A stretch of 64,000 nt of DNA from an uncultured Clostridium sp. Lineage in GTDB: Bacteria > Bacillota > Clostridia > TANB77 > CAG-508. The translations under genes were made by a program, and so were the position numbers. Shown here one piece after another: positions 55,290 to 63,092 of the stretch (positions are counted from its first letter, which is position 1; each line of letters opens with the position of its first letter). The notes under the pieces were generated by a model that was given only the letters and a program-made list of their open reading frames with translations, was not told the origin of the DNA and did no database searches. Location of the stretch: contig CANDIF010000001.1 in NCBI GenBank assembly GCA_947384775.1, forward strand, positions 1-64,000. Direction: 5' to 3'.

Positions 55290-56495
55290 ATGAAAATAGG
55301 TATAGACGTAGATGGAGTTTTATTAGATTTTGAAAAAGGAATGTTAGTCCAAGCAGAGTTATATGATATGGACATAGCAAGTGGAAAAGGAAAAATTCAT
55401 TCAAAACCATATTTTGTTCAAAATAAATATGACTGGACAGATAAAGAAAAAGAGGATTTCATTAAGAAAAACTTAGGAAAAGTGTCAGAAGAATCTTGTT
55501 TGATGGCAGGAGTAAAGGAAATTTTACCAAGATTACAAAATCAAGGACATGAATTAATAATTATATCAGCAAGAGGAACGGGAAATGAAGAAATGATTGA
55601 TATTGTAACTAAAAAATTTGATGAAGCTGGTGTGAAATTTAATAAATGTTTTTGGAAAATAAAAAATAAGGTAGAAATATGTAAACAAGAAAATATAGAT
55701 ATTATGATTGATGATAGCCCAACAATATGTGAAAATATGATAGAAAATGAAATAAAAACAATATATTTTAGAGGAATAAGAGGGTATAATCTTCCAGAAA
55801 ATCCTAAATTAATAGAATTAAATAACTGGGGAGAAGTATATAGATTTATTTCTAAAACAAATCTATATGGAGTAAATCCACAAATTTTAGAATACGTTGG
55901 AAAGAACATATTTCCTAAATATGAAAATGATAATGGTGCACATGGAATTAGTCATATAAAACAAGTAATAGATAGAAGTTTTGAATTAATGCTAAAAAAT
56001 GATTTGAAATTAAACAGAGATATGGTATATGTAATTGCTGCATATCATGATATAGGACATCAAAGAGACGCAAAAACTCACGAAAAAATATCAGCACAAA
56101 TATTTATTGAAGATGAAAATATGAAAAAATGGTTTACAGAAGAAGAAAGAAAAACAATAAAGGAGGCAATAGAAGACCATAGAGCATCAAGTGATCATGA
56201 GCCAAGAAGCACATATGGAAAGCTTGTAAGCACAGCAGATAGAACAATAATTAGCATAGATGAATATATAAAAAGAACATATTTATATGGACTAAAAAAT
56301 TATCCAGAACTTTCAAGAGATGAAAGAGTAGCGAGAGTATATAAGCATTTAATTAAAAAATATGGCGAAAACGGATATGCAAAAATGTACTTTCAAGATG
56401 ACAAACTTATTGAAGCATTACAAGAAATAAGAAAAGAGCTAAAAGACCAGGTAAAATTTGAGAATAAAACAAGAAAAATAATTGAAAATATGTAA
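55290..56495 (+). CDS. HAD 5'-nucleotidase-like / HD hydrolase fusion
   Basis: Residues 1-185 are a HAD-fold NT5C-type domain (KIGIDVDGVLLDFEKG, IIISARGTGNEEM, DIMIDDSPTIC). Residues about 200-350 are an HD domain (HGISHIKQVIDRS, AAYHDIGHQRD, EAIEDHRAS). Each metal site is intact, so both halves may be active phosphohydrolases, perhaps on nucleotides. The two domains are usually separate proteins. GGAGG precedes the ATG. Just upstream, 55193-55289 holds a short G-rich stretch I cannot assign. Confidence 0.82.
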   Translation: MKIGIDVDGVLLDFEKGMLVQAELYDMDIASGKGKIHSKPYFVQNKYDWTDKEKEDFIKKNLGKVSEESCLMAGVKEILPRLQNQGHELIIISARGTGNEEMIDIVTKKFDEAGVKFNKCFWKIKNKVEICKQENIDIMIDDSPTICENMIENEIKTIYFRGIRGYNLPENPKLIELNNWGEVYRFISKTNLYGVNPQILEYVGKNIFPKYENDNGAHGISHIKQVIDRSFELMLKNDLKLNRDMVYVIAAYHDIGHQRDAKTHEKISAQIFIEDENMKKWFTEEERKTIKEAIEDHRASSDHEPRSTYGKLVSTADRTIISIDEYIKRTYLYGLKNYPELSRDERVARVYKHLIKKYGENGYAKMYFQDDKLIEALQEIRKELKDQVKFENKTRKIIENM

Positions 56496-56535
56496 AAACA
56501 AAGAGGAGTCTTATTATAGGACTCCTCTTTGTTTT
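56494..56535. terminator. Bidirectional terminator
   Basis: AAAAACAAAGAGGAGTC and GGACTCCTCTTTGTTTTT between convergent genes. Confidence 0.88.
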
Positions 56536-56780
56536 TAATTTGTAGCATATTTTTGTTTAGTTGCATCAATTTTTTGTTGTTCAGCAATTTCTGTTTTATA
56601 CCAACCTTTTTCAGCCATTAAGTTATATAATTTGTTTTGAATATTTAAAGATTCATTTAAGGCATCTTTAAATGCTGAGTGAACTTCAGCAGTTGTTGAT
56701 TCAATAGTACCATGAAGATACAAATCACAAACACCTTTAATAATTAATAGTTCTTTTTCCATTAAATCTCTGTCTTCCAT
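56535..56780 (-). CDS. Spore-coat (CotF)-like protein
   Basis: The 81-residue helical protein (KELLIIKGVCDLYLHGTIES ... LNIQNKLYNLMAEKGWYK) matches the C-terminal coat-F-type helical hairpin with its YxxMxxKGWY ending. Such proteins sit in the coat or in the mother cell. It follows its neighbour by 10 bases on the minus strand, behind AGGAGG, so the two are co-expressed. Confidence 0.75.
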   Translation of the reverse strand: MEDRDLMEKELLIIKGVCDLYLHGTIESTTAEVHSAFKDALNESLNIQNKLYNLMAEKGWYKTEIAEQQKIDATKQKYATN

Positions 56781-56790
56781 AGTTACCTCC

Positions 56791-56964
56791 TTATAATAAA
56801 TTTAAAAATTTGTTGTATAATTCTGTATGTTTTTGTGTTAACTCTCCAATATAAGTAGAAAGAGAGGGATCTTGCAATTGACTAGATGTTTTAATGCTAC
56901 ATGATTTCATAAATTTTTCATGTCCTAAAGCATCTTCAACATATAAAAGTTCTTTACTTGTCAT
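56791..56964 (-). CDS. Small spore-coat-like protein
   Basis: A 57-residue protein (MTSKELLYVEDALGHEKFMK ... QKHTELYNKFLNLL) that matches the short clostridial spore-coat family with the DALGHE helix and SQLQDPSLSTYI. The start at 56964 follows AGGTGGTGA on the minus strand. Partner of the gene just downstream. Confidence 0.75.
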   Translation of the reverse strand: MTSKELLYVEDALGHEKFMKSCSIKTSSQLQDPSLSTYIGELTQKHTELYNKFLNLL

Positions 56965-57058
56965 ATTATCACCACCTGAAATAAGTATTTCCGAAAAATA
57001 CATATATATTCAGAAAAAACAAAAACAAAGCACAGTTTACAAATTATGTAAAATATAG

Positions 57059-57064
57059 TATAAT
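57059..57064 (+). promoter_or_regulatory. -10 box of GC-rich cassette 5
   Basis: TATAAT followed by a leader hairpin CGATA-gtaa-TATCG and then GGAGG. Confidence 0.55.
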
Positions 57065-57131
57065 TTATACAGTCGATAGTAATATCGTCTATATCCAGAT
57101 GCTTAGAAGACAGCAAGGAGGTAATAGCAGC

Positions 57132-57833
57132 ATGATTTATACCCAGCAAACATGGTCTAAACTTGCATTACAGGAGAAATTTCCTGTGGTGAGAGCAAGT
57201 GCGCTTTTACTGAAGGACTCCTTCATGCAGTTTGAGCCGAACACGGAGAACCAGTATCTCCTCAAGGAGAGCCTGGCACACCAGCTTGAAAGAGGGGTAC
57301 AGGATTTCAGACGGCCCGCGATTGATCCTTCGCTTGATGCGGATGGAAATATCATCTATATGGCTGGAATGGAGCCTGCACTGGGGATTCTCCCTGAACA
57401 GCTGGAGCAAAAAGCAAAAGCCTTTATGCCAAAATTAAACAGCCGGATCGGAAACGACTCAGAATATGATCTTTTCCTCGGAACTCTGATCAAATATCTG
57501 GTTGTGGAGAGAAATCATCCTATAAAAATGGCATGGGCAGAGGTCTGCTTCAGCAGTGAACTTCTTGCAAACACGGCAAATTCTCAGATTCCCTACAGCA
57601 ACGGGATGGAACCTACAGGAAACCGGGCAGAAGGTGTGTGGGCAGACCTGGGCAATGTTCAGAAAATCGTTTTGGACGATAGAACTGCTCAGTTCTTGTG
57701 CAGAGGTTGTATGTACACAGCCAGGAGCCCGTACTACAGTTTGGCAAGCAAAAGCATGCCGATTCCGAAGCTTGACATTACTGTAGAGGAGCTGCTTAAA
57801 AAGGCGACTCCTTGGATTGTTATGGAGGTGTAA
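57132..57833 (+). CDS. GC-rich cassette 5: hypothetical protein
   Basis: The 233-residue soluble protein (MIYTQQTWSKLALQEKFPVV ... LKKATPWIVMEV) has no recognised domain. It has the most G+C-rich codon use of the window and three in-frame CGG codons (57312, 57444, 57624) that must be Arg to keep it open. The start at 57132 follows GGAGG; an upstream in-frame ATG at 57099 precedes it. Own promoter, leader hairpin and 3' hairpin, typical of the six cassettes. Confidence 0.55.
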   Translation: MIYTQQTWSKLALQEKFPVVRASALLLKDSFMQFEPNTENQYLLKESLAHQLERGVQDFRRPAIDPSLDADGNIIYMAGMEPALGILPEQLEQKAKAFMPKLNSRIGNDSEYDLFLGTLIKYLVVERNHPIKMAWAEVCFSSELLANTANSQIPYSNGMEPTGNRAEGVWADLGNVQKIVLDDRTAQFLCRGCMYTARSPYYSLASKSMPIPKLDITVEELLKKATPWIVMEV

Positions 57834-57851
57834 CAGAGAAAAAGCATTTGA

Positions 57852-57879
57852 GCACAGAGCCCCGAGTGGGGCTTTGTGC
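57852..57879 (+). terminator. 3' hairpin of cassette 5
   Basis: GCACAGAGCCCC and GGGGCTTTGTGC with a GAGT loop. No U-tract follows. Confidence 0.65.
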
Positions 57880-57950
57880 CGTTAAATGAGAATTATTACA
57901 AATAATGACAAAAATAGAAAAAAATAAATTGCGAAATAAAAGAAAAAATC

Positions 57951-57979
57951 TTGACTGCAAAAAGGCAATATAATATAAT
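57951..57979 (+). promoter_or_regulatory. Upstream promoter of the surface-protein gene
   Basis: TTGACT and TATAAT with a 17-base spacer in the 306-base gap before the gene at 58140. Two exact direct repeats of TTGTAAC lie between here and the second promoter. Confidence 0.65.
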
Positions 57980-58067
57980 AATATTTGTAAGAACAAAATA
58001 TAAAAGAACAATACAAAATTGTAACATTTTTGTAACAAAAACGTAATATAAAAACCAAAGAAAAGTA

Positions 58068-58096
58068 TTGACTTTTTTTTTGAAAGGTAGTATAAA
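58068..58096 (+). promoter_or_regulatory. Proximal promoter of the surface-protein gene
   Basis: TTGACT and TATAAA with a 17-base spacer, about 40 bases before the ATG. Confidence 0.7.
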
Positions 58097-58139
58097 TAAA
58101 AAAGTATTACAAAAGTATAAAAATAAGGAGAGTTGTGAA

Positions 58140-58484
58140 ATGGAAAGAAGAAAAGTTATAGTAAGTATTTTAGCATTAGTTGTGTTAATGTTTTCAACAA
58201 CAAATGTATTTGCTGCAATTAACTGGAACGAAACAGAAGAAGATGATACTTTCAATATAGTTGTAGAGGACGAAAATAACAACAATAATAGAAATGTCAA
58301 CAATAATAACCAAGCCGGAGGAAACCTAGTACAAAAAGATGAGATTAACCAAAATGTTGAAATCAAAAATGAAAATAAGACAATACCAAATACAGGAATT
58401 GAAGATTTACCTATTATAGCTATTGTAATTTGTATAGTTTCAGCAGTGATTGCATATACTCAAATTAGAAGATACAATGTTTAA
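58140..58484 (+). CDS. Secreted surface protein with LPXTG-like anchor
   Basis: A signal peptide (residues 1-24, cut near NVFA) is followed by an Asn-rich low-complexity region (about 45-70), then IPNTGIEDLPIIAIVICIVS and a basic tail RRYNV, the layout of a sortase sorting signal with IPNTG in place of LPXTG. It may be wall-linked. It has two candidate promoters upstream and direct repeats that could bind a regulator. The ATG follows AAGGAGAG. Confidence 0.75.
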   Translation: MERRKVIVSILALVVLMFSTTNVFAAINWNETEEDDTFNIVVEDENNNNNRNVNNNNQAGGNLVQKDEINQNVEIKNENKTIPNTGIEDLPIIAIVICIVSAVIAYTQIRRYNV

Positions 58485-58489
58485 TAAAT

Positions 58490-58536
58490 AAAAGAGTTAC
58501 TTTAAAATCAAAAGTAACTCTTTTGATTTTTTTACT
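58490..58536. terminator. Bidirectional terminator
   Basis: AAAAGAGTTACTTT and AAAGTAACTCTTTT, then a T-run, between convergent genes. Confidence 0.85.
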
Positions 58537-59558
58537 ATAAAAGTAAAAAAGTATATAATAAAGCGATAATTCCTTGTAAGAATTTTCCGATAAAATAAGG
58601 TTTGATAGAAATTTTAGCTTTTGAAGTTATACTTAAAGTTTGTAATAAAATAGAAATTCCTCCAAAACCAAGAAGTAAGGATATTAGAGAAGTTTTTAAA
58701 TAAATAGAAATATTGTTGATTTCAGCGAGGCAAAAAATCCCATTGGTAACTTCGATAAATCCTATAAGTAAGCAATTTAAACTAAAAGAAGACAATCCGA
58801 AAAATTTTAAACAGAGGTTCTAACAAAAAACTTATGAAGTATAGAATTCTACTATTAGAAAGCATACTAACTACAACCGAAAAAAATACTATAAAACCAC
58901 CAATCATAACTGTAGAAACGACACCACTGTAAATACTTTTATACAGAATATCTCCGAGATTGCAAAAAGAAAGTTTTGCAGTTTCTTTATTTATATTTTT
59001 TTTCATATTTTTTATGCTCACTTTTGAATTTATTTTCCAAAATCTAAATATAAATCCTACAGTTAATGAGGCTAATATATGTATAAGCAATAGTAAAAAT
59101 CCAATTTTTACATCTAAGAAAATTCCTAAACCAACAGTGCCTATAATAAATAAAGGACCAGAATTATTTGTAAAGGCAATTAAACGTTCGGCTTCTATAT
59201 CAGAACATAATCCATTTTCTTTTAAATTAGCAACAGTTTTAGCTCCTACAGGATATCCACTTATAATTCCTAAAATTAATGCAAAAGCTCCCTCACCAGG
59301 AACATTAAACAAAGGTCTCATAATAGGATTTAATAAAGTTCCTATAATTGAAACAACATTAGTATGAGATAGAAGTTCTGTAGCTATAAAAAAAGGAAGT
59401 AAAGAAGGTAATACAGAAGAAGACCACATAGAAATTCCTTTCTTTGCAGAAGCTAAATTACTATTAGAAAATAATAACAAAAATATAATGAAAACGCATA
59501 TAGAAAAAGGGATAATAGCAGATTTTATTTTAAAAACAATAAATTTAAAATTTTTCAT
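58535..59558 (-). CDS. ylbJ: Sporulation membrane protein YlbJ, joined by +1 shift at CGG 58799
   Basis: From the start behind AAGGAG the protein has YlbJ features: MWSSSVLPSLLPFFIATELL, the GAFALILGIISGYPVGAKTV gate motif, FTNNSGPLFIIGTVG. At FKIF an in-frame CGG leads to a stop five codons on. Skipping the C gives GLSSFSLNCLLIGFIEVTNG and the second gate domain, total 340 residues. YlbJ is a membrane protein needed late in spore formation (heat resistance), so a working shift would be needed for spores. Confidence 0.88.
58796..58799 (-). other. +1 frameshift site: TTT CGG A
   Basis: In-frame CGG at codon 254 of ylbJ. GGA is the glycine joining the two halves. Confidence 0.88.
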
Positions 59559-59682
59559 ATACAAGCTCCTTGATATAAAATATATTAAAAATAAAAACAA
59601 ATATGACTTTAAATTTAAAACATATTGACTAAAAACTGCATATATAATATATTATATATGTAAGAAAGGACTGGTAGTACAT

Positions 59683-60780
59683 ATGAGAGTAATAATTGCC
59701 GCTGCAGGAACAGGTGGGCATATTAATCCAGGAATAGCAATTGCAAATGAAATAAAGAAAAATGAACCTGATTCTGAAATTATTTTTATAGGAACAAATA
59801 ATGGAATAGAAAGAGACTTAATCCCACGTGCAGGATATACTTTAAAGACATTAGATGCATATGGATTACAAAGAAAACCAAGTATTCAAAATCTAAGAAG
59901 AATGTATAGAACTTTAAAAAGCTACAAAAAAGCTAAAGAAATAGTAAAAGAATTTAAACCAGATATAATAATAGGAACAGGTGGTTATATATGTGGACCA
60001 GTAATTTCAGCAGGATTGAAGTATAATATTAAAACAACACTCCATGAAAGTAATGCATTCCCAGGAGTTGCAGTAAAATTATTATCTGGAAAAGTAAATA
60101 CAGTAATGTTAGGCTTTGAAGATGCAAAAAAAAGATTACCAAAAGCACATAAAATAGTAGTAACAGGGACTCCTAGTAAGGTATATAAAATTAATTTATC
60201 AGAAAATAAAAAAAATGAACTAAAACAAAGCCTTGATATAAAAAATAATTTACCAATAGTTTTAGTTTTTGGAGGAAGCCAAGGAGCAGAATCTATAAAT
60301 AATAGTTTAGTAGAAATAGTCAATAATAAACTAAACTCTAATTATCAATTAATATGGTCAGTTGGACAAAGTAAATATGAAGATATAAAGAAACAACTTA
60401 ATAATACTAATAATGTAAAGTTATTACCATATATATATAATATGGAAGAAATACTAAATTTAGCTGATATAGTAGTTGCAAGAAGTGGAGCTATGACAAT
60501 AACAGAAGTAACAAGATGTCATAAACCAGCAATATTCATTCCATTTCCATATGCTACAGAGAATCATCAAGAATATAATGCGAAAGTGTTGGCAAATATA
60601 GGTGCAGCAAAAATTATTTTAGACAAAGATTTAAAAGGTCAAATTTTAAACACTAATATAGTTGAAATAGTTCAAAATCAGAATAAAATGAATGAAATGG
60701 GATTCAAAGCAGCAAGTGTCGAAATAAAAAATGTAGAAGAAAAAATCTACAACGAAATAAGAAGTATTATAAATGAATAA
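59683..60780 (+). CDS. murG: UDP-GlcNAc: lipid I N-acetylglucosaminyltransferase MurG
   Basis: The 365-residue glycosyltransferase shows AAAGTGGHINPGIAIANE, IIIGTGGYICGP, LHESNAFPGVA, FGGSQGAESIN and RSGAMTITE, the full MurG motif set. It makes lipid II from lipid I at the inner membrane face. It is followed by the UDP-sugar pyrophosphorylase gene, 79 bases later, so precursor supply and use are adjacent. Confidence 0.95.
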   Translation: MRVIIAAAGTGGHINPGIAIANEIKKNEPDSEIIFIGTNNGIERDLIPRAGYTLKTLDAYGLQRKPSIQNLRRMYRTLKSYKKAKEIVKEFKPDIIIGTGGYICGPVISAGLKYNIKTTLHESNAFPGVAVKLLSGKVNTVMLGFEDAKKRLPKAHKIVVTGTPSKVYKINLSENKKNELKQSLDIKNNLPIVLVFGGSQGAESINNSLVEIVNNKLNSNYQLIWSVGQSKYEDIKKQLNNTNNVKLLPYIYNMEEILNLADIVVARSGAMTITEVTRCHKPAIFIPFPYATENHQEYNAKVLANIGAAKIILDKDLKGQILNTNIVEIVQNQNKMNEMGFKAASVEIKNVEEKIYNEIRSIINE

Positions 60781-60859
60781 GAGAAGTCTTTGCAAAATTG
60801 GACAAAACAATTAAAATATGTTATAGTATTTTTCAGTGTGTTACAAGGAGGCATACACA

Positions 60860-62075
60860 ATGGACAAGATAGAAAAAGCTAAAAAAATACTAGAAGAGCA
60901 ACATCAAATGCATATAGAAGTAAAAAATGAAGAAATAGCCGAACAAATATTAAATATAGATTTTGAACAACTTAAAAATTTATACAATACAGTTGATGAA
61001 GAAATAATATATGAAGATATAAAACCTGTAAAGGCAATAAATCCAGATAAAATGCCAGAGGAAAGAATTAAAGAATATATAAATATAGGAGAGCAAAAAG
61101 TAAAAGAGAAAAAATTCGCAGTAGCAATAATGGCTGGTGGGCAAGGCTCTAGACTTCGGACATTATGGACCAAAAGGAACATTTAAAGTAAAAATTAATA
61201 ACGAAGAAAAATATTTATTCCAAATAATAATGGAAAAAATGATAAAAGCAAAAGAAAAATATGGAGTTGAAATACCATGCTATATAATGACTAGTCCAGA
61301 AAATAATAGCGAAACAGTTCATTTTTTAGAAGATATGAATTATTTTGGGTATTCTAAAAAATGTGTTAAATGTTTTATACAAGAAGAAATGCCATTATTA
61401 GATGAAAACGGGAAACTAATAATAGGAGAAGATGGAAAAATTAAATTAGCATCAGAAGGAAATGGTGGAATCTTTTATTCAATGAGAAAGAAAAGAATTC
61501 TTGACGAAATGAAAGAAAAAAACATTGAATGGGTTTTTATAGGTGCAGTAGATAATTTATTAGTAAAATATGTAGATACATTACTATTGGGATTAGCAAT
61601 TGAACAAAAAACAAATATTGCAACAAGAACAGTAATTAAAGCAAATCCACATGAAAAAGTTGGAGTTATATGTAAACAAAAAAATAGGATAAAAGTTGTT
61701 GAATATACAGAAATTTCTGAAGAAATGCTAAAAGCTGTTGATGAGAATGGAGAAATGCTTTTTGGAGAATCACATATTATGTGTAATTTATTTAATATAA
61801 AAGCTATTGAAATAGCTAGCACAAATAAACTAAAATACCACGTGGCACATAAAAAGATAAATTATATAGAAAATGATACACTAGTAGTACCAAAAAAAGA
61901 AAATTGTTATAAATTTGAGAAATTTATATTCGATAGCTTTGGATTATTTGACAATATAACAATTTTAAGAGGGAAAAGAGAAGAAGATTTTGCTCCAATC
62001 AAGAATGCAGATGGACCAGATAGCCCAGAAACTGCAGTAAAATTATATGAGGAATATATTTCAAAACAAGTATAA
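60860..62075 (+). CDS. UDP-N-acetylglucosamine/UDP-sugar pyrophosphorylase, joined by +1 shift at CGG 61157
   Basis: The enzyme starts at the ATG behind AAGGAGG. The frame breaks inside the nucleotide-binding loop MAGGQGSRL, CGG, where the family has Gly. Skipping the C gives GHYGPKGTFKV and the rest (CYIMTSPENNSETV, GNGGIFYSM, GAVDNLLVKYVD), total 404 residues, the usual size for the UDPGP/UAP family. It makes UDP-GlcNAc or a related UDP-sugar from UTP and sugar-1-phosphate. Unshifted translation ends nine codons on. Confidence 0.92.
61157..61160 (+). other. +1 frameshift site: CTT CGG A
   Basis: In-frame CGG at codon 100 in the catalytic loop GGQGSRLG of the pyrophosphorylase. Confidence 0.92.
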
Positions 62076-62083
62076 ATATTCAT

Positions 62084-62114
62084 AAAAACACCTATAATAC
62101 CAATAGGTGTTTTT
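62084..62114 (+). terminator. Terminator hairpin that contains the yitT ribosome binding site
   Basis: AAAAACACCTAT and ATAGGTGTTTTT pair. The AGGTG at 62105-62109 in the 3' arm is the only Shine-Dalgarno for the ATG at 62115. Confidence 0.75.
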
Positions 62115-62978
62115 ATGTTATATGAAAAAAGTAAAATAGTCAATAGAATAAAAAATATATCTTTAATTTTGTTTAAAATTGTGTTTGGAACAATGCTTAT
62201 GGCAATTGGAATAGATTTATTTTTAGTACCTAGTAAATTATCAACTGGAGGATTCTCTGGAATAGGAACAGTTTTATATTATTTATGGAATATACCTGTA
62301 GGAACAACTACAATAATTTTAAACATTCCGCTTTTTATACTTGCATTTTTGAAACTAGGAAAAAAGTTTACAATTAAAACAATAATAGGAACTGCTTCAT
62401 TATCATATTTTTTAAATGTATTTGAAAAAATAACACCACTTACAACTGATAAAGTTTTAGCTTTTATTTATGGTTCAATAGCAGTTGGAATAGGGACAGC
62501 AATTGTATTAAAAGCTAAAGGTTCTACTGGTGGCTCTGATTTACTTGCAAGTATTATAAGAGCATATAATAAAAAAATTAAAACAGGAACACTCATAATT
62601 GCATTAGACACAATAATTGTTGGAGTAAATGTTCTATTCTTTCGAGAAATTGAGATTGCTTTATACTCAGCTTTGGCAATATATATTATGGGAAAGATAT
62701 TAGATATATTTTTTGAAGGTATAGATTTTGCAAAAATGATATTAATAATATCTCCAAAAGGAGAAGTAATATCAGAAAAGATAAGCAAAGAATTAGCAAG
62801 AGGTACAACAAAGATAAAGGGAATTGGAATGTATAAAAAAGAAAGTAGAAAAATTTTACTTTGTGTAGTATCCAGAAATGAAGTGAGACATGTAATGGGA
62901 ATAATAGAAGAAACAGATAAAACTGCCTTTACAATAATAACAAACGCAAGAGAGGTTTATGGAAAAGGATTTAAATAG
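62115..62978 (+). CDS. YitT-family membrane protein
   Basis: The 287-residue protein has five to six helices (AIGIDLFLVPSKLSTGGFSGIGTVLYY, GSTGGSDLLASIIRAYNKK) and a C-terminal DUF2179 domain (GTTKIKGIGMYKKESRKILLCVVSRNEV). The family has no settled function. Its ribosome binding site is part of the preceding terminator stem, which should limit translation from read-through transcripts. Confidence 0.85.
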   Translation: MLYEKSKIVNRIKNISLILFKIVFGTMLMAIGIDLFLVPSKLSTGGFSGIGTVLYYLWNIPVGTTTIILNIPLFILAFLKLGKKFTIKTIIGTASLSYFLNVFEKITPLTTDKVLAFIYGSIAVGIGTAIVLKAKGSTGGSDLLASIIRAYNKKIKTGTLIIALDTIIVGVNVLFFREIEIALYSALAIYIMGKILDIFFEGIDFAKMILIISPKGEVISEKISKELARGTTKIKGIGMYKKESRKILLCVVSRNEVRHVMGIIEETDKTAFTIITNAREVYGKGFK

Positions 62979-62994
62979 ATGTTTTATAAATATA

Positions 62995-63027
62995 GGGCAG
63001 CTGAAGAGATGAACTCTTCAGCTGCCC
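62995..63027 (-). terminator. 3' hairpin of GC-rich cassette 6
   Basis: GGGCAGCTGAAGAG pairs with CTCTTCAGCTGCCC around a five-base loop, downstream of the double-Hfq gene on the minus strand. Confidence 0.72.
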
Positions 63028-63092
63028 GGAGACTTTGCGATTATAAAAAGTATACTGATGAAACTAAAAGCAAAACAAAATGTACACCGAAA

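Noticed and set aside
10025-61160. The nine broken genes as ordinary pseudogenes or sequencing errors
   Set aside because: Errors or decay would vary in base, direction and place. All nine are one extra C before GGN with no other damage in the same genes except the A-run in the transpeptidase.
10025-61160. A stop-codon reassignment or selenocysteine-like recoding
   Set aside because: No in-frame UGA or UAG is read through in these genes. The anomaly is at a sense codon and shifts the frame.
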